Counted from the stretch's first letter, positions 1-6,198 are shown. The stretch is 7,458 nucleotides of DNA from Syntrophomonadaceae bacterium (GCA_028698695.1 JAQVWB010000098.1:1-7458), one strand, 5' to 3'. Numbers and translations: made by a program. The notes: generated from the sequence alone by a model not told the origin.

Positions 1-63
1 GTGTTTATCTGCGCAATCCGCGTCTATTTCCTTTAATCATAATCCGGAGGGGAGGGAAAAGAA

Positions 64-1101
64 ATGTCAACGACTCGTCTTACACAAATGGTTCGCGCTG
101 CTGGTTGAGCAGCCAAAATAGGTCCGGGGACCTTGGAAGAAATTTTAAAAGATTTTCAATTTCCAACCCACCCTGATTTGCTGGTGGGTACTGATACGCG
201 GGATGATGCCGGTGTATATCGTTTAAATCAGGATATGGCCCTTATTCAGACGCTGGATTTCTTTACTCCCATGGTGGATGATCCGTTTTTATTCGGACAA
301 ATAGCGGCTGTAAATGCCTTAAATGATGTTTATGCCATGGGGGGGACACCTTTGCTGACTATGAACATTGTAGCTTTTCCGCAATGTGAAGACATGCAGA
401 TTTTAAAACAGATACTGGCAGGAGGCCTTAGTAAAATTGAGGAAGCAGGGGCTCTGCTGGTAGGCGGACATACGGTGGATGATATGGAGCCCAAATACGG
501 CCTGGCAGTAACCGGACTGGTACATCCGCAAAAAATAATCGCCAATAAAGGGGCGCGGCCGGGTGATCTGATCTATTTAAGCAAACCGTTGGGCAACGGA
601 ATAATTGCTACAGCTATCAAAGCTGAAATGGCAAGCTCGGAGGCCTATACCGAGGCGACAACCTGGATGGCAACCTTAAACCGGACAGCAGCGCAGATTA
701 TGAGCGAAGTTGGAGTACATGCAGCCACTGATGTTACCGGATTTGGGTTATTGGGACATCTTTATGAAATGGCCTCTGCCAGTGGAGTCAGTGTACAGGT
801 ATGCAGCCGGGAAATAGAATTTATGGCTGATGTTTTGGAATATGCCAGTATGGGCCTGATTCCGGGAGGGGCATATACCAATCGGGATTATCTGGGTGAT
901 AAAATTCAATTTGATCAGGGCTTGGACCCGGTAATTAGAGACCTGCTCTGTTCTCCGGAAACAGCCGGGGGGCTTCTGGTAGCAGTTGATGCAACCCGGG
1001 CCGGCCAATTGAAAAATGCCTGGAAGGAAAACGGGATACCGGCAATAATGATTGGACAGGTTACCGAACCGGGAGAATCGGTTATAGAGGTTAGGGTATA
1101 A
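64..1101 (+). CDS. selD: Selenide, water dikinase (selenophosphate synthetase), selenocysteine-containing
   Basis: Makes selenophosphate from selenide and ATP, the selenium donor for selenocysteine and for selenouridine in tRNA; cytosolic. The reading frame opens at ATG 64, 7 bases after GGAGGG (51-56), and runs through an in-frame TGA at 106-108 to TAA at 1099-1101, giving 345 residues, the usual SelD length. The TGA lies in the motif G14-U15-A-A-K18, exactly where SelD has its catalytic Cys or Sec followed by the essential Lys, so I read it as selenocysteine. Other family landmarks are DDAGV (about 47-51), DFFTPMVDDP, NALNDVYAMGG, GGHTVDD, TDVTGFGLLGH and SPETAGGLL. A start at TTG 133 would remove the catalytic N-terminus. 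DUF951 follows after 22 bases and is probably co-transcribed. No promoter is visible in the 63 bases upstream. Identity is certain; Sec decoding is inferred from the motif and the hairpin downstream. Confidence 0.95.
113..136 (+). promoter_or_regulatory. Bacterial SECIS-like hairpin just after the selD UGA
   Basis: CCAA (113-116) can pair with TTGG (133-136). After a four-base bulge, GGTC (121-124) pairs with GACC (129-132), leaving the loop CGGG (125-128). The apical loop with unpaired G lies about 17 bases after the UGA at 106-108. That is the spacing and form expected of the bacterial selenocysteine insertion element bound by SelB. It lies wholly in the coding sequence. The structure was drawn by eye, without energy calculation. 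Confidence 0.75.
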
Positions 1102-1123
1102 ATTATAGCGGGTAGGGAGAAAA

Positions 1124-1318
1124 GTGGAAAGAAAACAATTTGAATTGGGCGATATAGTTCGCATGAAAAAGCAGCATCCCTGCGGCAGCTATTTATGGCA
1201 GGTTGTTCGTATGGGAGCCGATATAAAAATCAAATGCCAGGGATGCAACCGTCTGGTTATGCTGCCCCGCATGGAATTTGAGCGTCGCCTGGTAAGAGTT
1301 GAAAAAGACCAGCCGTAA
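1124..1318 (+). CDS. DUF951 family small protein (YyzM-like)
   Basis: A 64-residue protein of unknown function from the DUF951 family, common in Firmicutes and often found next to rpsF, as here (Bacillus subtilis yyzM is the counterpart). Visible family features are FELGDIVRMKKQHPCG near the N-terminus, the central GADIKIKCQGC and the following VMLPR. H18, C20, C38 and C41 could form a small metal site or a nucleic-acid-binding knuckle; that is inference. The start is GTG 1124, preceded by AGGGAG (1114-1119). The next ATG (1163) would cut into the conserved GDIVR block, so GTG is preferred. It follows selD by 22 bases. Confidence 0.88.
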   Translation: MERKQFELGDIVRMKKQHPCGSYLWQVVRMGADIKIKCQGCNRLVMLPRMEFERRLVRVEKDQP

Positions 1319-1385
1319 ATACACATTTGAACCTGTTTGCACATATCATGGAAAAAAGCCAACCTTTACAAAGGTGGGATTAGCC

Positions 1386-1601
1386 ATGCAACTTAAACTG
1401 GTAAAACCGCTGCACTTCAATCCGGGAGATTTGGTTACTGTTCGCGGTATGCCGGACGACCGACAATTTTGCATAATCAGCACAAAATATAATAACCAGC
1501 AAGAACCCACAGCAGTTCTCAAGGCACTTTTCAACGAAACCTACATCATAGAAAAACCTCTCTCAGAATTAAAAAGTTTGTTGATAAAAGGAATACTTTA
1601 G
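1386..1601 (+). CDS. Hypothetical protein, 71 residues
   Basis: I do not recognise this protein. The start is ATG 1386, 7 bases after AAGGTGGG (1371-1378). A longer in-frame version from TTG 1299 would overlap DUF951 by 20 bases and lacks a good ribosome binding site, so I reject it. The chain opens MQLKLVKPLHFNPGDLVTV and looks rich in beta strands with a PGDLVTV turn, suggesting a small SH3-like barrel, followed by a likely helical or strand-helix tail ending SELKSLLIKGIL. There is no signal peptide, membrane segment or cysteine cluster (one Cys only). It sits 67 bases after DUF951 and just before the rpsF promoter. The good ribosome binding site and intact frame favour a real gene. Confidence 0.6.
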   Translation: MQLKLVKPLHFNPGDLVTVRGMPDDRQFCIISTKYNNQQEPTAVLKALFNETYIIEKPLSELKSLLIKGIL

Positions 1602-1609
1602 CATAAACC

Positions 1610-1639
1610 TTGATTACTTGTAGCTGATCAGGTTATAAT
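1610..1639 (+). promoter_or_regulatory. Vegetative (sigma-A type) promoter of the rpsF-ssb-rpsR operon
   Basis: TTGATT (1610-1615) and a perfect TATAAT (1634-1639) are separated by 18 bases, placing the transcript start near 1646 and giving a leader of about 67 bases before rpsF. An 8-base inverted repeat, CTTGATTA (1609-1616) and TAATCAAG (1636-1643), spans both boxes. Confidence 0.8.
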
Positions 1640-1652
1640 CAAGTGTATCCCT

Positions 1653-1693
1653 GCTCCGACTTTGAGCGGAGCCGGCCCTTTTAGGGTTAGTCC
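1653..1693 (+). promoter_or_regulatory. Structured rpsF leader, candidate S6:S18 autoregulatory element
   Basis: Two structures can be drawn. One pairs GCTCCG (1653-1658) with CGGAGC (1667-1672). The other pairs GGA (1668-1670) with TCC (1691-1693), leaves GCCG (1671-1674) opposite TAG (1688-1690) as an internal loop, and closes with GCCC (1675-1678) against GGGT (1684-1687). Both need bases 1668-1672, so they exclude each other. In many bacteria the rpsF leader binds the S6:S18 complex through a hairpin with an unpaired CCG that mimics the 16S rRNA site. An unpaired CCG in this place, just before the rpsF ribosome binding site, fits that. The match to the family is from memory and by eye. 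Confidence 0.5.
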
Positions 1694-1712
1694 ATGGGGA
1701 GGAGGTGTAACT

Positions 1713-2006
1713 ATGCGCGATTACGAAATAATGTTTATCCTTAAGCCAGACCTGGAAGAGGAAACCGCTACCGAAACCAAAGAAAGACTGCAGAAAATCA
1801 TAGCCGACTTTGGTGGCGAGTTTGTGGAGGAAGTTAGTGGCTGGGGTAAGAAACGCCTTGCCTATAGCATCGAAGACTATACGGAGGGCGTTTACTATTT
1901 ATGGAACTTCAAGGGTATTCCAGCTACGGTTCAGGAATTGGACCGGGTTATTAAAATATCCGATAGATTCCTGCGCCATATGATTGTTCGTCAAGATGAA
2001 GACTAA
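1713..2006 (+). CDS. rpsF: 30S ribosomal protein S6
   Basis: Small-subunit ribosomal protein that binds the central domain of 16S rRNA as a dimer with S18, encoded two genes downstream. The 97-residue product has the family's length and pattern: MRDYEIMFILKPDL at the N-terminus, a helix with EETATETKERLQKII, then WGKKRLAYSIEDYTEGVYYLWNF split over two strands, and FLRHMIVRQDED at the end. The start is ATG 1713, 7 bases after AGGAGG (1700-1705). An upstream in-frame TTG (1662) lies inside the leader structure and would add 17 atypical residues, so it is rejected. First gene of the rpsF-ssb-rpsR operon; ssb begins 25 bases after its stop. Confidence 0.97.
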   Translation: MRDYEIMFILKPDLEEETATETKERLQKIIADFGGEFVEEVSGWGKKRLAYSIEDYTEGVYYLWNFKGIPATVQELDRVIKISDRFLRHMIVRQDED

Positions 2007-2031
2007 AGGTTTATAAGGGGGGGGTTAAGCC

Positions 2032-2484
2032 TTGTTGAACAGAGTTATCTTAATTGGTCGCCTGACAAGAGATCCGGAACTGCGTTATACGCCTAATGGA
2101 ATTGCGGTAGTTAAATTTACGCTGGCAATTAATCGTAAATTTAATCGGGATGAAACCGACTTTATTGACATAGTTGCCTGGCGTGGTCTGGCTGAAAACT
2201 GTGCCAACTACCTGGGCAAGGGCCGATTAGCTGCTGTGGAAGGCCGTTTGCAAATTCGCTCTTACGAGGGACAAGACGGTCAAAAGCGTAAGGCAGTTGA
2301 AGTAGTTGCCGATGATGTGCGCTTTTTGGATAAAGGTGGAAATGCAGGTGCCAGTCGGGAAACTGATTCAGCCAGGAGTAATGCCCCAGGAGATGCATGG
2401 GATAATTTAGGCCGTGAGGCCGATCTCGACAATATAGACTTTGTTGACAGCAGCGAAGACAATAACGAGGAAATACCCTTTTAG
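2032..2484 (+). CDS. ssb: Single-stranded DNA-binding protein
   Basis: Coats single-stranded DNA during replication, repair and recombination and recruits partner proteins through its C-terminal tip. The 150-residue chain begins [19 protein letters not shown], the classic SSB opening; the OB fold covers about residues 1-105 and includes [25 protein letters not shown] and [12 protein letters not shown] Gly/Ser/Asn/Asp-rich linker follows, ending in an acidic tip EDNNEEIPF, the partner-binding motif. It starts at TTG 2032 (a second TTG follows at once, read as Leu), 7 bases after a run of eight G (2017-2024). It sits between rpsF and rpsR in the standard bacterial order, with 17 bases to rpsR. 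Confidence 0.97.
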   Translation: MLNRVILIGRLTRDPELRYTPNGIAVVKFTLAINRKFNRDETDFIDIVAWRGLAENCANYLGKGRLAAVEGRLQIRSYEGQDGQKRKAVEVVADDVRFLDKGGNAGASRETDSARSNAPGDAWDNLGREADLDNIDFVDSSEDNNEEIPF

Positions 2485-2501
2485 AAGAGGAGGAACAGAA
2501 A

Positions 2502-2729
2502 TTGATCAAGAAGGAAAGGCGTAAAAAAAGACGCCAATGTAACTTCTGTGCTGATAAAGTGGAAAGCATCAATTACAAGGATATACCGAAGCTAAGAAGA
2601 TACGTTACGGAGAGGGGCAAGATACTGCCTCGTCGTATTACCGGAAACTGTGCTCATCATCAGAGACAGCTCACTTCAGCAATTAAACGGGCCAGGGTTA
2701 TGGCCCTTCTGCCCTACACATCTGAATAA
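2502..2729 (+). CDS. rpsR: 30S ribosomal protein S18, zinc-ligand (C+) form
   Basis: Small-subunit protein that pairs with S6 on the 16S rRNA platform. It has 75 residues, a very basic N-terminus ([10 protein letters not shown]), then the conserved [21 protein letters not shown] and the [19 protein letters not shown] block. C13-x2-C16 and C50-x2-H53 form a plausible zinc site, so this is the C+ form. Some bacteria keep a cysteine-free copy elsewhere for zinc shortage, which cannot be judged here. The start is TTG 2502, 8 bases after AGGAGG (2488-2493); this start gives the family's usual N-terminus. Last gene of the operon, with a terminator 11 bases after the stop. Confidence 0.96.
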   Translation: MIKKERRKKRRQCNFCADKVESINYKDIPKLRRYVTERGKILPRRITGNCAHHQRQLTSAIKRARVMALLPYTSE

Positions 2730-2739
2730 AATAAAAATG

Positions 2740-2766
2740 CAAGCCCCTGCGGGGGCTTGATTTTTT
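2740..2766 (+). terminator. Intrinsic terminator of the rpsF-ssb-rpsR operon
   Basis: A perfect 8-base-pair stem, CAAGCCCC (2740-2747) with GGGGCTTG (2752-2759), loop TGCG, then one A and six T (2761-2766). Confidence 0.95.
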
Positions 2767-2930
2767 ACATCATCCCAAAACAATTGGTGAAGATCCTGGT
2801 AATACAGATTTTCAAATATGTTATCCTAAAGCGTCAGCAAAGGGGCTCAGGGCTTAACTCAAATTCATAATAACAATACGGTAACCGCAAGCGGGAAGGA
2901 AAATAATCCCTTTACGAAGAAAAGCTCTGG

Positions 2931-2940
2931 AAGGGGGTGG
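2931..2940 (+). promoter_or_regulatory. Ribosome binding site that fixes the start of the MazG-like gene
   Basis: AAGGGGGTGG closely matches the complement of the 16S rRNA 3' end. It contains the GTG at 2937 that would give the longest frame, so that GTG is part of the binding site and the real start is the TTG at 2946, five bases beyond it. Confidence 0.7.
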
Positions 2941-2945
2941 ATTCA

Positions 2946-3254
2946 TTGGCAGGAAGAGGATGGGAAATTGATGTAGCTAAAAACTTAAAAACCATAGAAT
3001 GGTTAAAAGCTGAGCTGGTATCCTCGGTAGGAGGGTTGTTTAAAGCGCTGCAAAAAACGGGAAATGATGCTGTAGCCGAGGCATTGGCGGCAATTATTAT
3101 CGTAGCATACATACTTGGTCGTCGGGTAGGAGTAAGCTTCCAGCTAATTGATGCTACTATTACGGCTAAATTAAGCGAGAAAATTAATGAATCCCACGAA
3201 GTAGAGCAATGGTACGGGGATCTCTCCGATTTACAAAAATACCTGCGTAAATAA
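2946..3254 (+). CDS. MazG-like family protein
   Basis: A 102-residue, mostly helical protein of the small MazG-like family seen in Clostridia, related in fold to the all-alpha NTP pyrophosphatases. Recognisable stretches are EIDVAKNLKTIEWLKAEL (about 7-24), the hydrophobic helix EALAAIIIVAYILGRRVG (45-62) and HEVEQWYGDL near the C-terminus. Active MazG enzymes hold magnesium with an EExxE and a later ExxD motif. Here the second motif position reads E45-A-L-A48 and the first helix has only scattered Glu (E18, E23), so hydrolysis of NTPs is doubtful. The hydrophobic helix may be an interface in a dimer rather than a membrane segment. Start chosen at TTG 2946 from the ribosome binding site. It is isolated between the S18 terminator and a 258-base gap; its own promoter is not clear. 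Confidence 0.82.
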   Translation: MAGRGWEIDVAKNLKTIEWLKAELVSSVGGLFKALQKTGNDAVAEALAAIIIVAYILGRRVGVSFQLIDATITAKLSEKINESHEVEQWYGDLSDLQKYLRK

Positions 3255-3512
3255 GCGGGTCAGGCATATTAAGACAGCCATTACAATATTTTTCACCCGG
3301 TTATGGCAGAAAAATCGAGCCAAAAGCACCAAAGTCACCGTCTAAAAAAGAAACCTTATGATCAGGAATAACGTCTGGGCAACTGGCGCGGATAATACAT
3401 CGAATTAGTCATCCGACAGTATTCCGGTATCAGCAGCATTCTTTTTTAGCGGTAGACAGTCAATGTGATTAGCTGAAGTTATCGGCATATACAGGCAAAG
3501 GAGGATTAATAG
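3255..3512 (+). other. Intergenic gap between the MazG-like gene and rplI, no gene seen
   Basis: All forward frames are broken by stops, and the longest ATG frame (3303-3371, 22 codons) lacks a ribosome binding site. No intrinsic terminator follows the MazG-like gene: GCCAT (3277-3281) and ATGGC (3303-3307) can pair but no T-run follows. A weak -10-like CATATA (3486-3491) lies close to rplI without a good -35 box. The promoter of rplI-lonC must lie in here or upstream, but I cannot place it. Confidence 0.5.
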
Positions 3513-3962
3513 ATGAAGGTAATATTTTTGCAGGATGTAAAAGGCAAAGGAAAGATTGGGGAAATAAAGGAAGTTTCCGATGGTTATGCGCGTAATTTTC
3601 TAATTCCCAAAGGTTTAGCGGAAGAAGCTACCAAGACCAGAATCAAGGAGGTAGAAGAGCAAAACCTGCGCCAGAGCAAACAAAAAGAAAAGGAAAAAGC
3701 CGAAGCGATCCAACTGCAGCAAAAGTTGGATGGGAAAACTATCCATATTAAAGCCAAAACTGGCGGAGGAGATAAGCTGTTTGGTGCGGTTACTGCCAAA
3801 GAAATGGCTCAAAGTTTGAAAGAACAGCATAAGATAAATATTGATAAGAAGAAAATTGACTTGGGTGAACCCATCAAACATTTAGGTGAATACAAAGTAA
3901 AAATTAAAGTTTATCCTCTCCTGCAGGCCGAAATAGTGGTAATAGTACAAGCCGCAGATTAG
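3513..3962 (+). CDS. rplI: 50S ribosomal protein L9
   Basis: Large-subunit protein that binds 23S rRNA near the L1 stalk and helps keep reading frame. The 149-residue product has the N-terminal domain [21 protein letters not shown] with [14 protein letters not shown] (about 23-36), a long charged connecting helix (about 41-75, rich in K, E and Q) and a C-terminal domain with [18 protein letters not shown]. The start is ATG 3513, 8 bases after AAAGGAGG (3497-3504). lonC follows after only 17 bases, so the two are probably one transcript. In many Clostridia rplI is followed by lonC and then dnaB; dnaB is not here. Confidence 0.97.
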   Translation: MKVIFLQDVKGKGKIGEIKEVSDGYARNFLIPKGLAEEATKTRIKEVEEQNLRQSKQKEKEKAEAIQLQQKLDGKTIHIKAKTGGGDKLFGAVTAKEMAQSLKEQHKINIDKKKIDLGEPIKHLGEYKVKIKVYPLLQAEIVVIVQAAD

Positions 3963-3979
3963 ACTTAGGGGGATATATT

Positions 3980-5878
3980 GTGCAATATGAGGTCAAAAAC
4001 CAAAAAAGGCCGGAACGGGATAGAACAACGCAGCTTCATTGGAGAATAGAATCAATTTACAAAAGCCTGGACCGATTATACGGCACTCAGGGACTAATAT
4101 TAAAAGCCAGCCAGCTGGATGCGATTGATCTTATGAGTTCAGAGCAAATCGAGGATCGCTTGCTGGCTTTGCAAAGAATGCTAAAGCAGGACCCGACTAT
4201 TATGAGCATTGAACCGGAGCAGGATTATGAAGTCCTGCTGCTGGGCATGGAGGAGAAAATAGCTGAACTGCTGGCCCGGCAAGCAATAGAAGAAGAAATT
4301 CACGAGCGCATTCAACAGAAAATGAATGATAAATACAATGACTATCTGCGTGATATAAAATTGGAAGTGTTGAAAGAACACCAGCCCAGTCCGGAAAATG
4401 CTCAAACACTCAAAAAATATGGCAAACTGGAGAAAATGGAAAACACCAGCCTCAGCTGCTCGGCCCTTGAAATACTGAGGCCGTCCCAAATGGAGGAAAT
4501 AATTGGTCAGTTATCAGCCAAAAAATCTTTACTTTCCAAACTAAACACACCGTTTCCCCAGCACATTATTCTATATGGTCCTCCCGGGGTTGGGAAAACC
4601 ACCTGTGCACGGCTGGCACTGGAAATGGTAAAAGGACTCGGGCAGAATCCTTTTCGTGGAGATGCACCCTTTATTGAAGTAGATGGCACTACCCTGCGCT
4701 GGGACCCGCGTGAATCGACCAATCCCTTGCTGGGATCAGTACATGACCCCATATATCAGGGAGCGCGCAAGGAATTAGCTGAAGACGGTATCCCAGAACC
4801 GAAACCAGGTCTGGTTTCCGAGGCCCATGGGGGTATATTATTTATTGATGAAATTGGAGAAATGGACCCGCTGTTGCAAAACAAACTGCTTAAAGTACTG
4901 GAGGACAAACGGGTTTATTTTGAATCCTCCTATTATGACTCCCATGACGAGCGAATTCCCCGTTACATCAAACAAATATTTGAACAGGGCATTCCGGCTG
5001 ACTTTGTACTTATCGGTGCAACCACGCGCAGTCCGGCAGAAATAAGTCCAGCCTTGCGCTCCCGCTGTATGGAAATATTCTTTGATCCCCTGTCTCCCGA
5101 ACAGATAACTGAAATAGTGAAACTATCGGCAGGCAAACTGGCAATCAGCATTGAATCGGGAGTGGAAGAACTAATTGGTCAATATATAACCGAAGGCCGC
5201 AGCGCCAATAAACTATTAGTAGATGCTTATGCACTGGCTTTAAACGAATCGCAGCAACAGATACCGGTAACCGTAACCTGCAGCCATGTGCGTGAGGCCA
5301 TCCTGCATGCTCGTATCACCCCGCCGTTGAAAACTGCTGTTGGGGATAAAGCTGCCATAGGAAAAATTTTGGGGTTAGGAGCCTGGGGTCACCAGGGTGG
5401 GTTAATAGAAATAGAAGCAATTGCCTTTCCGGCGGAAAAACCCGGAGAAGGCACTATTCGCTTTAATGATACTGCCGGGTCAATGGCTCGGGATTCAGTC
5501 TTTAATGCTGCCTCGGTATTACGTAAAGAAACCGGAGAAAACCTGAAAAACTATGACCTTCATATCAATATAATCGGGGGAGCCAATGTAGATGGTCCTT
5601 CTGCCGGAGCAGCTATTTATCTGGTAATCCTCAGTGCTATAAGGCAAATACCCATTTGTCAGGATATTGCCATCACGGGCGAACTGTCAATACGGGGTAG
5701 GGTTAAACCTATCGGTGCTCTGCATGAAAAAACTATTGGTGCCTGCCGGGCAGGAATACGAAGAATTATTGTTCCAGCCGATAACCTGGTTAACAACCCA
5801 TTGTGTAAGGATGGTGTAGAAATCATACCTATTAATAATATTAATGAAGCCTTACCCCATATCTTTATGGCAGAATAA
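3980..5878 (+). CDS. lonC: Lon family protease LonC (AAA+ domain plus S16 Ser-Lys protease domain)
   Basis: A 632-residue Lon-type protease of the LonC group, a LonB relative restricted to some endospore formers and presumed to act in sporulation. It lacks the large substrate-binding N-domain of LonA; residues 1-150 are instead a charged helical region, likely coiled coil (about 50-150). The AAA+ module shows Walker A GPPGVGKT (200-207), Walker B GILFIDE (285-291), sensor-1 GATTR (346-350), candidate arginine fingers R360 and R362 and a sensor-2-like GRSANK (406-411). The protease domain carries DGPSAG with catalytic S541 and LHEK with catalytic K584, 43 residues apart as in other Lon enzymes. 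All key residues are present, so both ATPase and peptidase should work. The start is GTG 3980, 7 bases after AGGGGG (3967-3972). It lies 17 bases after rplI and is probably co-transcribed with it; no forespore promoter is visible in that gap. Confidence 0.93.
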   Translation: MQYEVKNQKRPERDRTTQLHWRIESIYKSLDRLYGTQGLILKASQLDAIDLMSSEQIEDRLLALQRMLKQDPTIMSIEPEQDYEVLLLGMEEKIAELLARQAIEEEIHERIQQKMNDKYNDYLRDIKLEVLKEHQPSPENAQTLKKYGKLEKMENTSLSCSALEILRPSQMEEIIGQLSAKKSLLSKLNTPFPQHIILYGPPGVGKTTCARLALEMVKGLGQNPFRGDAPFIEVDGTTLRWDPRESTNPLLGSVHDPIYQGARKELAEDGIPEPKPGLVSEAHGGILFIDEIGEMDPLLQNKLLKVLEDKRVYFESSYYDSHDERIPRYIKQIFEQGIPADFVLIGATTRSPAEISPALRSRCMEIFFDPLSPEQITEIVKLSAGKLAISIESGVEELIGQYITEGRSANKLLVDAYALALNESQQQIPVTVTCSHVREAILHARITPPLKTAVGDKAAIGKILGLGAWGHQGGLIEIEAIAFPAEKPGEGTIRFNDTAGSMARDSVFNAASVLRKETGENLKNYDLHINIIGGANVDGPSAGAAIYLVILSAIRQIPICQDIAITGELSIRGRVKPIGALHEKTIGACRAGIRRIIVPADNLVNNPLCKDGVEIIPINNINEALPHIFMAE

Positions 5879-5976
5879 TGAGACCGGAGATAATTCGAGA
5901 GCATCAAAAAGGTTATCCTGAAGAGCAACAGGCGGTGAAGGGTGACTCCAGTCTGAAAGTTTGGCTCTTTTTTTAA
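5878..5976 (+). CDS. Possible 32-codon ORF overlapping the lonC stop
   Basis: ATG 5878 overlaps the lonC stop (TAATG, 5876-5880), a layout typical of translational coupling, and the frame stays open to TAA at 5974-5976. The product starts MRPEIIREHQKGYPEEQQ, is hydrophilic and ends VWLFF. It resembles nothing I know. Against it: there is no Shine-Dalgarno sequence of its own, and its last codons run through the T-tract of a probable terminator, so the Phe-Phe end may be accidental. It may be a real coupled peptide, the remnant of a lost gene, or chance. Confidence 0.25.
   Translation: MRPEIIREHQKGYPEEQQAVKGDSSLKVWLFF
5921..5974 (+). terminator. Probable intrinsic terminator of rplI-lonC
   Basis: AAGAGCAA (5921-5928) pairs with TT-G-GCTCTT (5961-5969), 8 base pairs with one bulged G, followed by the rest of a seven-T run (5968-5974). 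The 32 bases between are not clearly folded, so this is weaker than the other terminators here. It would separate lonC from the tRNA promoter. Confidence 0.45.
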
Positions 5977-6005
5977 AGGGTTATTTTTATTGCCGCTCAA
6001 AAACC

Positions 6006-6014
6006 TGTTATAAT
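6006..6014 (+). promoter_or_regulatory. Extended -10 promoter of the tRNA-Val gene
   Basis: TGT directly before TATAAT (6009-6014) makes an extended -10 element. The -35 region at the right distance is T-rich (TTATTTTTAT, 5981-5990) and a poor match, which an extended -10 can tolerate. The transcript would start near 6021, about 16 bases before the tRNA. Confidence 0.65.
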
Positions 6015-6036
6015 AAATCTACTAAATATTAAATAT

Positions 6037-6111
6037 GGGCGCGTAACTCAGCGGGAGAGTGCTACCTTCACACGGTAGAAGTCGTGGGTTCGAAACCCTC
6101 CGCGCCCACCA
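6037..6111 (+). tRNA. tRNA-Val, anticodon CAC
   Basis: Full cloverleaf with encoded CCA. The acceptor stem is GGGCGCG (6037-6043) with CGCGCCC (6101-6107), discriminator A6108 and CCA 6109-6111. The D stem is ACTC/GAGT, and the anticodon stem is CTACC (6062-6066) with GGTAG (6074-6078). The loop TTCACAC gives anticodon CAC (6069-6071), which reads GUG. The T arm is GTGGG (6084-6088), loop TTCGAAA, CCCTC (6096-6100), with one T-T mismatch at the second pair. It stands alone between its own promoter and a terminator hairpin. Confidence 0.95.
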
Positions 6112-6124
6112 TAAAAAGCAAGAA

Positions 6125-6153
6125 ACAGCGGGGGTAATCCCCGCTGTATGTTT
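6125..6153 (+). terminator. Strong hairpin after tRNA-Val, probably a two-way terminator
   Basis: ACAGCGGGG (6125-6133) and CCCCGCTGT (6139-6147) form a perfect 9-base-pair stem with loop GTAAT. On the plus strand ATGTTTATTT follows, an interrupted T-tract; on the minus strand the stem is followed by TTCTTGC, weaker. It lies between the tRNA and the converging MBL-fold gene, whose stop is about 50 bases away, so it can end transcripts from both sides. Confidence 0.8.
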
Positions 6154-6198
6154 ATTTAGAGTACGAGTAAAAGCCCTATTTTACGCTAATCATCCGTA

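Noticed and set aside
1..36. Frame open from the left edge ending at TAA 34-36, possible tail of an upstream gene
   Set aside because: Only 11 codons, with no recognisable protein; another forward frame is equally open here, so nothing decides between them.
133..1101. selD starting at TTG 133
   Set aside because: TTG 133 has no ribosome binding site, lies in the SECIS-like hairpin and would remove the catalytic Sec and Lys.
1299..1385. N-terminal extension of the 71-residue ORF from TTG 1299
   Set aside because: It overlaps DUF951 and lacks a proper binding site, whereas ATG 1386 has a good one.
1662..1712. Longer S6 starting at TTG 1662
   Set aside because: The extra 17 residues are read from the leader structure and the ribosome binding site itself; S6 proteins begin at the ATG 1713 equivalent.
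3303..3371. 22-codon basic ORF in the gap before rplI
   Set aside because: No ribosome binding site, no recognisable sequence, and of a length expected by chance.
5935..5950. Possible T-box motif (AAGGGTGACTCC) before the tRNA
   Set aside because: It departs from the conserved T-box core, there is no specifier stem, and the downstream gene is a tRNA rather than a tRNA ligase or amino-acid gene.
6037..6111. tRNA-Val as an attachment site for an integrated element
   Set aside because: No second copy of the tRNA 3' end, no integrase and no mobile-element genes in the window.
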